In this document: positions 1 to 11,952 of the stretch, piece after piece
Layout: each line of letters opens with the position of its first letter
Numbering within the stretch: the first letter of the stretch is position 1
Origin: Vandiemenella viatica
Taxonomy: Eukaryota > Arthropoda > Insecta > Orthoptera > Morabidae
Assembly (NCBI GenBank): GCA_031002005.1
Contig: JARYHS010011408.1
Coordinates: 222,497,473 to 222,561,472, forward strand
Direction of reading: 5' to 3'
Length of the DNA: 64,000 bases
Translations under genes and position numbers: made by a program
The notes under the pieces: generated by a model
The model's input: the letters and a program-made list of their open reading frames with translations, nothing else
The model's database searches: none
What the model was told of the DNA's origin: nothing

Positions 1-109
1 AAGATACAGAACTACAGCTCTTCTAAAACTTGCACTGATACTGTTTTGACTGAATAAGAATATAATGGCCTTATATCCTGACCAAATTAGGCAACTGCAC
101 TGAATGATA

Positions 110-355
110 TATTTTTTTTGTTTATGGCTTTACGCCCTGTCGATGTTGAGGACACTAGAGGCAGGAAAGGACTGGGGACAGGGAACAGGGAGGATTTCTG
201 CCATGGCCTTTTTGAAGGAAACATCCCAAAATTTGCCTGGAGTGATTTGGGGAAACCATGGGAAACCCAAATCTGGATGTCCAGACGGGGATTCGAACTC
301 GTGTTCTCCCAAATGCGAGGCCAGATTGTTAACCGCTCACCCACCATGCTCGGTG
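110..355 (-). mobile_element. tRNA-derived SINE, subfamily with 'tatggctttacgcc' tail
   Basis: Read on the minus strand, the copy starts with a tRNA-like head containing a B-box-like GTTCGAATCCCC. The shared body (AAATCACTCCAGGCAAAT-like) follows, and the copy ends in an A-rich tail (T-run at 112-120 on plus). The same arrangement recurs at 2895, 4172, 9890, 36465, 55292 and elsewhere in the window. It is non-coding and depends on LINE machinery for mobility. Confidence 0.85.
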
Positions 356-360
356 GAATG

Positions 361-2639
361 ATATCATTTAAACTGAAGAATAAATACTACATACATATGC
401 AAAATCACATAACAAGTCCAAGCAAATGTAGGCTTTTGCTGAAGTATTAAGGCCATTTATTGTAGTTTGATAATAGTCAGAATGAAACTGCTATTAGGCA
501 ATTGTAATAAGGAAGCATGGGGAAAACAACAACATTGCTTACTAAAGATGGAGGTAGGAGAACCAGGACATAAACAAAAATAACAAACTTTATAATATTA
601 TGGTAAAAAAAAAAACCTTACTCATGTTAAAGGTGAGACGTATGGCAACAGGATCACATGTGTGTACCCAAAGATCTTCCACCAGACTGAGCCAGAGATG
701 AACCATGTGGGAATGGTGGGGATTCCAATGGTGGGGGAGGGGCATGAATGGAAAGTTGACCAACGATAATTGTGGGAAAGTATAATCTTCGTATCAACCA
801 GTCAACATAAAATAAAATGAATTAAATTTTCTTTTTTAATAAAACATATATAAAATATTTTGAATCTGTTGAAAAATCATAAAAATATGTAAAAAATCAT
901 TAAAAAAATATCTACTATATAATTTCGTAAGCTCACGAACCTCAATAGCTATTGTCTGGAGAATGGTGTCACGCGTTAGCCTTCACTCACAAAACAGCGA
1001 CCAGAGATACCATTAGAAGAAATTCGTGGTTATCTCCACAATTTAATAGCTAAGCAACTGCTATCAAATTAATTGCCATAATATAGGTAACAATGAAAGG
1101 AAAGAACTGCTGCGAGGCAATGTTTATATGAAAGGGTCAGACAAAATACACCCAACACTCACCAAAGTTGAAGGGAGGAGGGCAGCAGCAACACAAAACA
1201 ACACATAAACAAAGAAAATGCAATATTTTGGGTAATTGCCATAATACATTCATTAAGTTTGTTTTTTGTAGCATTTCATAGTTTAAAAAATATAGATAAA
1301 TTTGGCGGCTGAAAAAACATGTATCTCCTATTCAGTAACATGTTGCTAATAAAAGAAACTTAAAAAAAAATTAAATTACTCATGGTCTCTGCTGTAATCA
1401 CAAATGCCAATTATATGTTGTTGCTTGACCAAAGTTTATGCATTACAATTTATTTGCTTTTTAGGTATTTGACTGACCACCTTTGTTAATGTTCTTTGTT
1501 CATGTTTGCTGCACGTGAGTTATTAGGTTATTTTAAGTGGACATCAGACCAAATATGTTACTGAATCAACTATTCTGGCAATTCATTTCTTCGGAGTTGC
1601 TCAACTGTTTAATAATATGAAATGTCTATTAAGTTTTCTGACCATTACGACAAATGATTACATTCTGAGTGTTTGCCTCGTCCCAATAAAAAAAAAAACA
1701 ACATGATGCTATCGAAGCAAACAGGAATTTTTAAAATTTTGCAGAGTGAACTTTAAAGGTCAAATACAAGTCAAGTATGTATTTAAGCAATTATACGATT
1801 GCCCTATCATCCCTGTTCGTGTTTAATATCTACCTCTATTAATGCTTTTGAGTTCTTCAAACTCAAGAGAATTTATTCACCCTGAAACACAGGTCAAGTT
1901 TATACCTGGTCAAATCAAGTCAACCTGTCATTATCTTTCATCCTAAAACTGGAACTATTCGAGACCCATGGCGATACGCAAGAAACGATCACAGGCTTAC
2001 ACTAGTATAAAAATAATTTTATATTTATAATGACGTGACAGATTTATAGGTGGGTTCTTAACAGAGGTTGAGGCCAGGGAGATGTTCGCAGGCTAGTTCC
2101 CATCTAAAGAGTTCCATGTAGGTAGTAGTATCACGAAAAACTCCGATAGCTCCTAGTGTTTAACAATTGTTGAGATTGTTAGAGTTGTGTGAGCTGGCAT
2201 GGACTGCCATGGTCTAAGTTGGCAGTATCAACTATTTGCCTGTGACTGTTCATCCTGATGGACAGTTGGTAAATGGTGAGGCTAAAATAAGACAGGGGAG
2301 GCAAATACATTGGTACATAAGGTGGCATGCCCAATAATAGGAATAAATTCCCCTGTGGTAGTACTGGAATAGGTAGTGGTGGGTGAATATATTTTTTAAA
2401 AATATTCAATACATTTCATTGTGTATTGGCTCTTAAGGAAGCTAAAAATCATATAGAGTGACAGTCTGTAATGTCAAGAATGCAGCAAGAAACCATTACA
2501 CTCAGAAATAAATTAAGATGATTGTGTGTTGGATGTCAGTTCTAAAAAGACTCACCTGATCATCCATTTGAAACATAAAGCATAAGTTTCAAAAAAACAA
2601 TATGCTAAGGACAAGTTACTGATACCAATGTCATTTAAA
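361..2639. other. Atg2 intron, no gene seen
   Basis: AT-rich sequence without convincing coding potential. A degraded PLE-end-like module in minus orientation may lie at about 1085-1245 (remnants of a 'cccaacactcacc' block and an 'aatattttggg' block). A local gtgggggagggg stretch occurs near 730. Nothing else is recognised. Confidence 0.5.
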
Positions 2640-2644
2640 TTAAT

Positions 2645-3560
2645 TTAACAGTGATGGGGCGCACATTCCGGTGTCAATTTCGCTACACATCCATTATTCC
2701 CTCTTTCCTGTACCCACCTACTTTTGCCCCAACAAATTTCAACTTTTAATTGTTTCACCATTTTGGTAAATTATTCATCAATTCTCTTGGTAACTTATTC
2801 CAATCCCTGACCCCTTACCTATGAAATAAAATCTTCCCACACCCTGGTGCCTGAAATCGAGTGCCAGTTTGTGGTCATTGTAATATCTTTCCACCAAGCA
2901 TGGTGGGTGAATAGTTAACGCTCTGGCCTCGCATTCGGGAGGACGGCGTTTCGAATCCCCGCCGGGGCATTGAGATTTGGGTTTTCCATAGATTCCCCAT
3001 ATCACTCCAGGTGAATACCAATATGCTTCCTACAAAAGACCACGGTCGAATTCCTTCCCGTTTCTTGTCCCATCCCGCCTCTAATGACCTCAACGTCGAT
3101 GAGGCATAAAGCCACAAGTAAAAATAAATAAAATCTTTCCTTCCATACAATACTTCTAATTCTTTCACCAATATCTTTTCACACCTAATTACCAATATAT
3201 GCCTTGTAAATCCCCATGACTCTCTTCACCTTCCTTCTGTGTTCTCTTGAATCCCATTCCAGCTTTTATCATATCGGTTACTGATTGTGGACTGTGGTAA
3301 TTTCCAGAGACAAATCTTTGAACCCTCTCCAGCTCCTATATTTGACACCCAAAATGTGGGTCTCATATTCAAGCAATGGTGTGACATAAGTATTGGAACC
3401 CGATTCCTTTGCTTCTACAGTACATCCCCTCATCACTCTCTCCAACATGTGAGGGATTTTAAAATTTTTTTTACTAACCTGTCCAATGTGTCCTGCCCAG
3501 TTGAGATTTTCAAATATTATGCTAAGAAATTTACATTTCAAGTCTTCAACATTAGAATGG
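2645..3560 (-). mobile_element. CR1-type LINE, 3' fragment, split by a SINE
   Basis: The minus strand carries a degraded C-terminal RT region (RVMRGCTVEAKE, PLLEYE) and the 3' end that recurs at 5815, 10385 and 41498: a short hairpin of the 'gccaccggagc...gctcc' type followed by an AT microsatellite-like tail. It is 5'-truncated and interrupted by the SINE at 2895-3133. Confidence 0.75.
2895..3133 (+). mobile_element. tRNA-derived SINE inserted in a LINE tail
   Basis: Plus-strand copy with a GGTGGGTGAATAGTTAACGC head, a B-box-like GTTTCGAATCCCCG and an A-rich end. 'atctttcc' flanks both sides as a short target-site duplication, so the SINE entered the older LINE fragment. Confidence 0.85.
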
Positions 3561-3911
3561 AATAGAAATTATGTTAAGGCTAGAGAAAGTAGCACCCTGC
3601 AATTACAACAAAACACTCACATCACACAATAACACAAAAGCATTTTATATATATATTCGTTGGGGCCAACTAGGACCACGTTAAGCCTTTGTGCATTTGG
3701 CAGCGAGTTTCTTCTTCTTCTGGGCACAGAACTCCTTCAGGAAAAGATCTCTGTTGAAAGCATCTTCTGGTTCTAATTTTTTTTTTTTGCTGTTGTAAAG
3801 TCACTAACCAATAAGCAGGATGAAACCACAAACTCTTACTCCATCGTTAACATGATTGCGCAACCAATTGTATCCTTTTTAATGAATTTCAATAGAGAAC
3901 ACAATTCTTAC
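3561..3911. other. Intron with a short unexplained minus-strand ORF fragment (3694-3780)
   Basis: Minus-strand 3780-3694 reads EPEDAFNRDLFLKEFC followed by AQKKKKLAAKCTKA and a stop, preceded by ...ttag. The lysine-rich end looks protein-like, but I do not recognise a family and see no poly(A) signal. It could be a retro-pseudogene fragment or chance. Confidence 0.25.
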
Positions 3912-4099
3912 CTGTAATCTACAGCACAGTTCCAAAGATGCAGGTGAAGTTCAGTGATGACACCTGGTGGGTCATATCCAGCAATAGGATAGTCGCGAAC
4001 ATCAAAGAAATCCACAAACTGAGTAAACCAGCTGGTACTGCTGGCACATGTGCGATGCCTCAGTGTGGCCCCACGGAGACCTGCTGCCACCCTGAATGT
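3912..4099 (-). CDS. Atg2: Atg2 exon a (most downstream exon in window)
   Basis: Encodes TFRVAAGLRGATLRHRTCASSTSWFTQFVDFFDVRDYPIAG YDPPGVITELHLHLWNCAVDY, the best-conserved ATG2 block seen here (compare ATLRH...FLDVLDDPVLGYLPPTVIT.LHTHLFSCSVDYR). The acceptor is gacttaacag|ACA and the donor GATTACAG|GTAAGA. The 188 bp start in phase 0 and leave two bases. Later exons lie to the left of the window. Confidence 0.97.
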
Positions 4100-4171
4100 C
4101 TGTTAAGTCAGTAAAGGAGATACGAATAAAAGTGGAGAACACATGACAAAACAAAAGGTTTTGAAATGAAT

Positions 4172-4437
4172 GAAGAATCTTTTTTTTTTGTAACTGCTTT
4201 ACGTCTCTTTTTAACATCGAAGTCTTTAGAGACGGGAAAGGATGGGGGGCAAGGATGGGGGCAAGGAATGGGAAGGAATTTGACCATGGCCTTTTGAAGG
4301 AAGCATCCCGGCATTTGCCTGGAGTGATTTGGGGAAACCATGGAAAACCCAAATCTGGATGCCCGGACGGGGATTCAAACCGCCGTCCTCCCGAATGCGA
4401 GGCGAGAACGCTAACCGTTACACCGCCCCGCTCGGTG
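4172..4437 (-). mobile_element. tRNA-derived SINE, second subfamily
   Basis: Minus-strand SINE with a 'ctgctttacgtctctttttaac' type tail region and a full tRNA-like head (GTTTGAATCCCC). A clear target-site duplication, gaagaatct, flanks both ends (4170-4178 and 4437-4445), so this copy is relatively young. Confidence 0.88.
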
Positions 4438-4445
4438 AAGAATCT

Positions 4446-5394
4446 CTTCCAATTCATGAACAATGTTGATGTGTCATATAACATGTGTCTGGAGAAGTTA
4501 GTTCCCAACTATTCTGAATATCCATTAAATAATAAGTTACAATAAGACTGTTTTAAAGCAATGAAATTTAGGTATGATGACAGGCATGCAAGGAACACAA
4601 AGAGACAAACAAACTTTACGATATTTTGGTATAAACCTTAATGATAAAAAACTTAAATGATTGAAGCTTACACTGAAATATTGTAAAGTGTGACTGTCCA
4701 TTAAAGTTTGATATGCTAATTTGTAATGAATTAAATATTCCATAATAAATCAGATGGATCGAACTTCATATTATAAACTATTATGCTAGCATCACCATTT
4801 ACACTTTCTTTTTTGTATACTTCTATTTTGAAATACAGCAGTTTGTATATATGTTCTATTTGATTAAATTTCATTGTGTTTGCCATATATTTACAATATT
4901 TACTTTTTTTATTCTTGTTGATTAACAACTAATTTAAATGCCAACCATTCCCAAAAGCAACTAAATGTTTTGGTGTTTCAGCTATATTATGATAAAAGCT
5001 GGACTACAAAATATATTTCTGTATTGAAATAAGGAGAAATGAAGAAATAACAATTACTCTCACATGCGATTATACATTCACATGAGTGCAAACTCATAAC
5101 AAATCTGAGAATAGCCTGGGCACTTCCCAGTTTTGCTAACTCAGATCTCACATCCTTTTCCTCCAATTCCACCTTTCACAATATATTTTACCAAATGCTT
5201 CCTGTATCTTGGATGCCATCTGCAACTTCATTCTACAGTCTGTATGTCCTGCTTCCAGTCCTTTACATTCAACCACATACTCCTTTAGTAATATGACAAA
5301 AATGCCCATCAACATTAATCCTAATTAATTTCCTTACACAAAATCCTTCTCATCACATTTCCTGACTGTTCATCACCTATAGAACATTGTCTCT
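4446..5394. other. Intron, nothing recognised
   Basis: AT-rich; short ORFs look random. No repeat was recognised. Confidence 0.5.
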
Positions 5395-5815
5395 GTAAAT
5401 TATTACAGAACAGAATCGGAAACTGATATGACATCGGAGCTGGAATGGGATTCATTGGACGATAGGAGGATGGTGAAGAGAGTGCTGAGAGTGTACAATG
5501 CATATATTGGTGATGAGGCATGGGAAAATGTAAGTGCAAGAATTAAGAGAAGCGTATGGAAAGGTAAAGATGACCATGACAACAAGCTGGCACTTGATAT
5601 CAGGCTTAAGGGAGTGGGAAAACTTTCTTTTGAAGGTAAGTGAGTCAGTGATTGGAATAAATTACCAAGAGAAGTGATGAGTATTTTACCAAAAACACTG
5701 AAAGTATTAATATTAAAATTTGTAGAGGACACAATTAGGACTGAACAAGAAAGTGGAAAAATAAGAAAGCAGGGAAATTGCCACCGGAGCATGCGCTCCA
5801 TTGTAAATAAATAAA
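5395..5815 (+). mobile_element. CR1-type LINE, 3' fragment
   Basis: Plus strand encodes the degraded C-terminus SELEWDSLDDRRMVKRVLRVYNAYIGDEAW...WKGKDDHDNKLALDIR, homologous to the tails at 10466-10984 and 41597-42097 (minus). It ends with the family 3' hairpin and an 'aaataaataaa' tail. 5'-truncated. Confidence 0.85.
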
Positions 5816-6239
5816 ATTGATATTGTTAATCACTGTGACCATTCATTAACCAAAAAATAAAAAGAATAAACATTTCTGCAAACTTTTTTCTTTCTGGGCA
5901 TGAGCTACTTGGTTTTGTGCCTACAACTTCCCAACATACACAACATACAACTTATTCACTATTTATCATCATAATCACGTATCTATCAAGAGTTCTCAAG
6001 TTTCCCCACCCAGAACCTCTACCACCCTAACCCATGACACATACTCCTACCCACTTCACACCCTTGGAAAAATACCAGTAGTGAATGTTTCTTTCATCCA
6101 CTCTCCTAACTTCCGCTTCCTGTTTGCTCCAAGGGTGTCTCTTTCTTTCCCACCCAAACAATTCAATATGCTACTATTATTAGGGATTCCTTTCGATCTG
6201 CTGCACCTTCTGTTGTGGTATTGTTTTACAACTAATCAC
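5816..6239. other. Intron, probably degraded PLE-related sequence
   Basis: C-rich plus-strand text (6000-6070) resembles the base composition of the PLE coding strand just downstream, but no motif is certain. Confidence 0.35.
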
Positions 6240-6900
6240 AGGAATGAGGAATACTGTAATAACCTGGAACCCAGCCCCCAACAATTCCTATCCCAATTAT
6301 ATACATCTCTCCTCCCTTTTTCCTATTCCAAGAGTTCATCACTTCAACCCTCATGTCGCCTTTTTCCTAAATTAATACCGCCGCCCCCCACTCCAATAAC
6401 ATTATTCTCACAGATATGTGGGAGAAGAAAGAACTTTCAAAAAATCAAAACACTCTTCTGCTGATAATGATTAGACAATTATGGCTATAGATCAGAGTGA
6501 TTATGAGGCTGAAGCTCTTACACAGCTCTGCAACATCTCTACATACTGATTCTACTAACTCGATCAGCAGAGAAATCTGTTCTTTCCTAAACCTCCAAAC
6601 ACCTTTACTAGGGCTGTCACACCACCCCATTTCAAGAGCTCCCAGACCCCAAAAATGTATTTTCTGCCCAAAATGCATGAGGCAAGCAAAGCAGGACACC
6701 TCACAATCACTGCCTCCATGTCTTCCTCTGGGTATCAACCCTTGTGGAATAACACCTATAGCATTTCATCCATACCCTCCTACACTATGTCAGAGACCCT
6801 TCATACTTCCTACAGCGCCTGTCAGCAGTTTCCTCACCCATAGCTGCAGATGCCTTTCTGATCACCATAGATGCCCACGAGTAAACCCGTTCTTTTGTAA
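6240..6900 (+). mobile_element. Penelope-like element fragment (RT N-terminal part)
   Basis: Plus strand contains DQSDYEAEALTQL (a PLE RT signature also at 36440), a spacer, and ISREICSFLNLQTPLLGLSHHPIS...PQKMYFLPKMH, equivalent to the PLE 'xLPKIHK' block. Frameshifts and stops break it, so it is not functional. Confidence 0.8.
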
Positions 6901-9342
6901 GAGGAAGTGAGCTGCTGCTTGATAAAAGTGAATGATAGTTCTTGGAAGATGTGTGCCGTTTGTTTGACCAAGGTGCCTAATGGCAGGTGGTGTCGTTTGA
7001 GTGAACTCCAACAATAAGAAAACCTTCACTACGGTGATGGTGCAGGCCAGTGTGGGTCAAGTTAGCCTGATACAGTTTTCGAAAGCTTGGCAAATTTGCG
7101 CAGAAAAAAGGTACACTGATGAATGAAAAAAATAAGTCAAATATTGTTCATGAACAGTAACTTGTAATCGATTTAAGGGCAAGTGATTGTAAATTTGTGT
7201 TTGTACCAATAAATAAATTAATATAAAACTAGCCATTGTAAGGAACAAAGGCTATACCAGGGGTGAAGTATAGGCCTAGTACCTTAATTGAATATTTACT
7301 TGAAGTGAAAAGTTCTGTTAAATTTGACTAAATAATTTTAAATGACCATGTAGCCAGCCTGGAATACTCAACTAAAATGCTTAACGGCCACGACAAAGCT
7401 TTTTTAACCCAAAGCTGCGGAAGGGTTTCAGTCTACTACGAAATCACAAAAATTCACTTGAATCAAAATTTGAAGTTTATTTTCAAAGTCACATTTTCAA
7501 AAATTGCATTCCACAGTTGAGTAGGATATCGAACAAACGTTTCCACAAAAATTGCAGTTTATGGAGAGGAAGAGAACCGGCCAATACCCCTTTTGAAAAG
7601 TTAGTCCGTCAAGCCATGCGGTCACTCATGGTTCCACTATTTCCGGTTATTGCTACTCCTAACCGACACAAACGCACCATACCTAGCGCAGATTACTTTC
7701 AGACAACGTTCCCGGAGTAAAGACCAAAACACAAAACAATAAAGAATAAAGACCAAACCGTAAAGACAGCCCCCTCTCCTAGGCTCTTGCCTATATACCA
7801 CCATCCGCATACCACAGGTATATGGGCACTTACCCAAAATAGTATAAAATGATTGTGATTAAAGAAGATGTTCAAACTTTAACTGCATATAGTCTTGTCT
7901 TCAAGGTACATAAAAAGTGTTTAGTTAGAATTCTCAAATGATTAGCTTCTTCACTAATGAATTTAGTTTAACCGGCGTATTGATAAAAAGATTCCGAAAG
8001 TTAAGTAGTGATTCCCCGATTTGTGTGTTAATTTGGGCACTTTTTAGGTGACCCTACTAAATTACAAATTATCGCAATAAAATTAGTATCATCGTGTTCT
8101 ATAAAAATTTCCGATTCCAGTGATGTAAATTATATTATTATCGGTGGTGAAATAGCAAAGTTATTAGTTTATGAAGATTAGGTTTGAAATGTTTCAGAAG
8201 TTAACTCGGTTTATGTTTAATTATCCTTCTGCTGCTTATATCGAAACAGTAGAGTTATCTGAATTTTCTTAGAATTTAATTACATGTTTTAACAGTCGTT
8301 TTATTTACGAAAGTGGTTTGGTTTAATCACAATTTGATTTTGAAAGTACCACGTTGTGATTGATGACAAAATAACTTTAACATGTATATAAAATTTGTTC
8401 TACTGCATGATATGTTCTGAAATTTAAATATGTTATACTAGATTTTTAGTTCTTTCAAGGAATCTACTTTTTAGTTCGAGAAATTATTGAAAACATATGA
8501 TAAAAAATATTAAAAGTGCCAGTGTGTTCCATGAGGTGTTTAAAGTTTTATTTAAGCTATTTAAATGGCCCGAAACTATGGAATTTTAGTGAATTTATCT
8601 TTCTTTTGAATTATTATTATTTTTGAAATTATTTTACTACATCAAAATGTGTCGAGAATTAGTGAAATGATCACGTAGCAAAAATCCATGGTTTACAAGT
8701 TGGATAATAATGGATTACCCGATTCCAGGTTAGTTTAAAGATTCTAAGCAAACTAGAATTTACTCAAATTCTAAGGTGCTCACACCATGCTTTATTATTA
8801 CGAAGCTACCCTCTCAAAACTTCACAACAACCCAAAAATTATTTCATTCACATTTCAAAATGGCCTTTTCTGAGTGAAAAATAATCAAGTAGTATTTGGG
8901 TGGGGGGGGGGGGGGGGGTGGAACAACACATTTTAGGATAAATAGAAAAATAAATGACCACGTGTAAGATTAATATACGAAATCAGTCTAAATGTAAATA
9001 AAATGAACAGATATTACACTCAAAATAGAAATACCCATTCATTTTAGTTAAAATGAACTAGTGAACCATTCAAAAGGTGATCAAAGACGCAATGCTCTTT
9101 TAAATGATTCACTTTGCCCAATCTAGATGTGGGCAACTGCCAGGGCACACTTCCTTGATAGACACACTCAACACACACTTCCTAGCACCGCCTTACACAT
9201 TTCATTGATCCATTACTTTCTGATCAAAATTTTTTTCAACTTCCAGTCCAATATTTAACATCAGGTACAAGGCACAGCTAAGGGCACTAGCGTGACATCG
9301 TACTGTGCCAACCTTTCCCTAGGCACTTACTAGGATCTTTTA

Positions 9343-9348
<6 letters not shown>
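6901..9348. other. Intron, AT-rich, no gene recognised
   Basis: A 67-codon plus-strand ORF at 7517-7720 has no recognised domain. A run of 17 G lies at 8902-8918. Otherwise nothing was recognised. Confidence 0.5.

Positions 9349-9391
<43 letters not shown>
9349..9391. repeat. 43-base A homopolymer
   Basis: Uninterrupted A run directly before the PLE fragment at about 9395. It could be a retroposon tail on the plus strand, but the upstream sequence is not recognised. Confidence 0.9.
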
Positions 9392-9393
<2 letters not shown>

Positions 9394-9889
9394 TTACCTC
9401 ACAACTGAACATGTGATTCAGACATACAGATGACATTTCAAGATATGGACCCATGGTGTAAACCTCCTTGACTTCCTACAATTTCCTTAATTTCAAATGG
9501 CCCTACTCTGATACCCACATCATTTTCCTTGGCCTATACGTTTCTGTACATATTGGCCAATTACACACTTCTATTCATATCAACCTACAACAATAGCTAC
9601 ATGTTTACAATTGACACATATCACAACACATGCTCCTTCCTACAGCTTAGCCATCCAAGGCAGACACACCTGCTCTGATCAAGGATCTTTTATCCTTTAC
9701 TCCAACAACCTAACACAAGCCTTTATGTTTCATGATTGATCTGTAAACAGATGCCCCTGAGTCAAAAACTACCTAATATACCACAACAAACACCCTAAAC
9801 CAACTGTAATCCTGGCTTTCTCACCAAGATCTCTTCTGTCCTGAAATCCCTGAAAAAGATTCTTCTCCATGGCTCTGACTTACCTTCCT

Positions 9890-10125
9890 ATTTTTTTATT
9901 TTTTCCTTTACAACTCGTTGATGTCAAGGTCATTAGAGGTAGAAGCAAGGTATGGGAAGTAATTTGGTCATTATCTTTTGAAGGAACTGTCATGGCGTTC
10001 ACCTGGAGTGATTTTGGGAAACCACGGAAACCCAAATCTGGATGGCCAGATGGGGATTCGAAACCGCATCCTCCAGAATGTGAGACCATAGTGTTGCTGC
10101 TCACCCATCACCCTCAGTCCTGACT
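9890..10125 (-). mobile_element. tRNA-derived SINE inside a PLE
   Basis: Minus-strand copy of the window-wide SINE with a degraded head (GGTTTCGAATCCCC). It is flanked by similar 'ctctgact' and 'tcctgact' sequences, a probable target-site duplication. Older than the 4172 copy, judging by its divergence. Confidence 0.8.
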
Positions 10126-10465
10126 CTATAAAGTCTGTTTCCTGCACCATTCTTCACACTATCCTTACCACAACACCTTCAGCAGGCCAAAAAACTTAAA
10201 AAATATACTTTGCACAAATTATCCTAAACCACCTGGCAATTTGTTCCCTTCTTGTGAAACATGTAATATGCACCAACCCACCACAGCCAACCCTACCACT
10301 AGTAAAACCTAACCCATCAAAGACCATTCCATCTGTACCATATCACATAACAGATAATCATCTGCCTCCATTGTCAATGTTCTTTAATTTAATTTAATTG
10401 CAATGGAGCACAGGCTCCGGTGGCAATTTCCATATACACCCATCTTCCCCCTATCCTGCACCCAT

Positions 10466-11950
10466 CTATATTTGCCCTCTACAAATTTTATCTTTAAATT
10501 CTTTCAACGTTTTCAGTAAATTAGTCATCATTTCTCTTGGTAACTCATTCCAATCTCTGACACCCTTACCTAATAAAGAGAATCTTCCCACACCCTTTTG
10601 CCTGAAATCGAGTGCTAGCTTGTGGTCATGGCCATCTTTTCCCTTCCATGAACTACTTTTCATACCTACACCAATATCTTTATATACCTCATCACCAGTA
10701 TACGCCTTGTACACAGGCATGGCCCTCTTCACCCTCCTCCTGTATTGCAATGAATCCCATTCCAGCTCCTTTATCATATCCGTCACTGATTGCATTCTGC
10801 AATAATTTCCAGAAACAAATCTAGCAGCCATTCTTTGCACCCTCTCCAACTCCTGTATTTGATACGTAAAATGAGGGTCCCATACTACACCACCATATTC
10901 GAGCAATGGTCTGACCAAAGTTTTGTAACCCAATTCCTTTACTTCTCTCACACATCCCCTCATCACTCTCTCCAACAAGTGCATAATTTGAAACCTTTTC
11001 CTACCACCTGTCCAATGTGACCTGCCCAGTTAAGCTTGTTATCAAATTGTAATTCCAAGATATTTACATTTCAAGTCTTCAGTAAGCAATTCTTTCCCCA
11101 CGTTATATTCATAATTAACCTTTTGTTTTTTATTTGTGTATCTAATAAGCTGTCTCTTCTTTGGATTTACCTTCATCCCATGTTTACAAACCCAACTAGA
11201 TATCCTGTCAAGATCACCCTGCAACTGTTTACAATCCTCTATCGTTTTGATTCTTTTATATAGCATTATGTCATCTGCAAACAATCTGCATAGTAAACAA
11301 TCAACACAATTATTCATTAGAATAATGAATAGCAATGGTCCCAATACGCTACCCTGAGACACACCCATTTTTACTTCCAATTCTTTTGATACTGTATTTC
11401 CTACCCTAACTTTCTGTTTTCTGCCTTTTGAATATTCTTCACCCAGCAAATCACTTTCTCATCTACTACAATGGTTTTTACCTTATTTATTACCATTTTA
11501 TGGCTAACTCTGTCAAATGCCTTTGACAGATCTAGTGCTACACTATCAACTTCGCCTCCCTTGTCCATTTCATCTGAAATATCTTGCATATATCCCACCA
11601 ACTGAGATTCGCATGAATATCCTTGCCTGAACCCATGTTGCCTGCTTGAAAACCAATTACGTTCCTCACATATATTTCTGATGTGGTTGCATATCAATCT
11701 TTCCATTCATTTACCTACCGCTGAGGTCAAACTGATTGGCCTGTAATTCTCAACTCTATTTCTCACCCCTCCTTTATGTACCGATACTACTATTGCACTT
11801 TTCCAGTCCTATGGTAAGCAGCAAGTATCTAAGACTCAATTTAAATAATATTTCAAGATAAGGTACAATGTCACACCCAGCTATATTTAAGATATCTGTA
11901 GTAATATTATCTGCACAAGCCCCTTTATGTGTTTTCAGCTTGCTTATTTC
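10466..11950 (-). pseudogene. CR1 ORF2 reverse transcriptase and C-terminal region
   Basis: Contains HKGACADNI, VALDLSKAFDRVSH (first catalytic Asp), GVSQGSVLGPLLFIILMNN, CRLFADDIMLY (FADD catalytic pair), GMKVNPKK and CKYLGI. The family C-terminus follows: HLLERVMRGC, PLLEYGGVVWDPH, ELERVQRMAARF, ELEWDSLQYRR and DHKLALDFRQKGVGRF. Split over at least four frames, so non-functional. Confidence 0.88.
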
Positions 11951-11952
11951 CT

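Noticed and set aside
87..450. Coding frames around 0.1-0.45 kb
   Set aside because: They lie on the SINE; the same peptide-like strings appear at every SINE copy in both strands.
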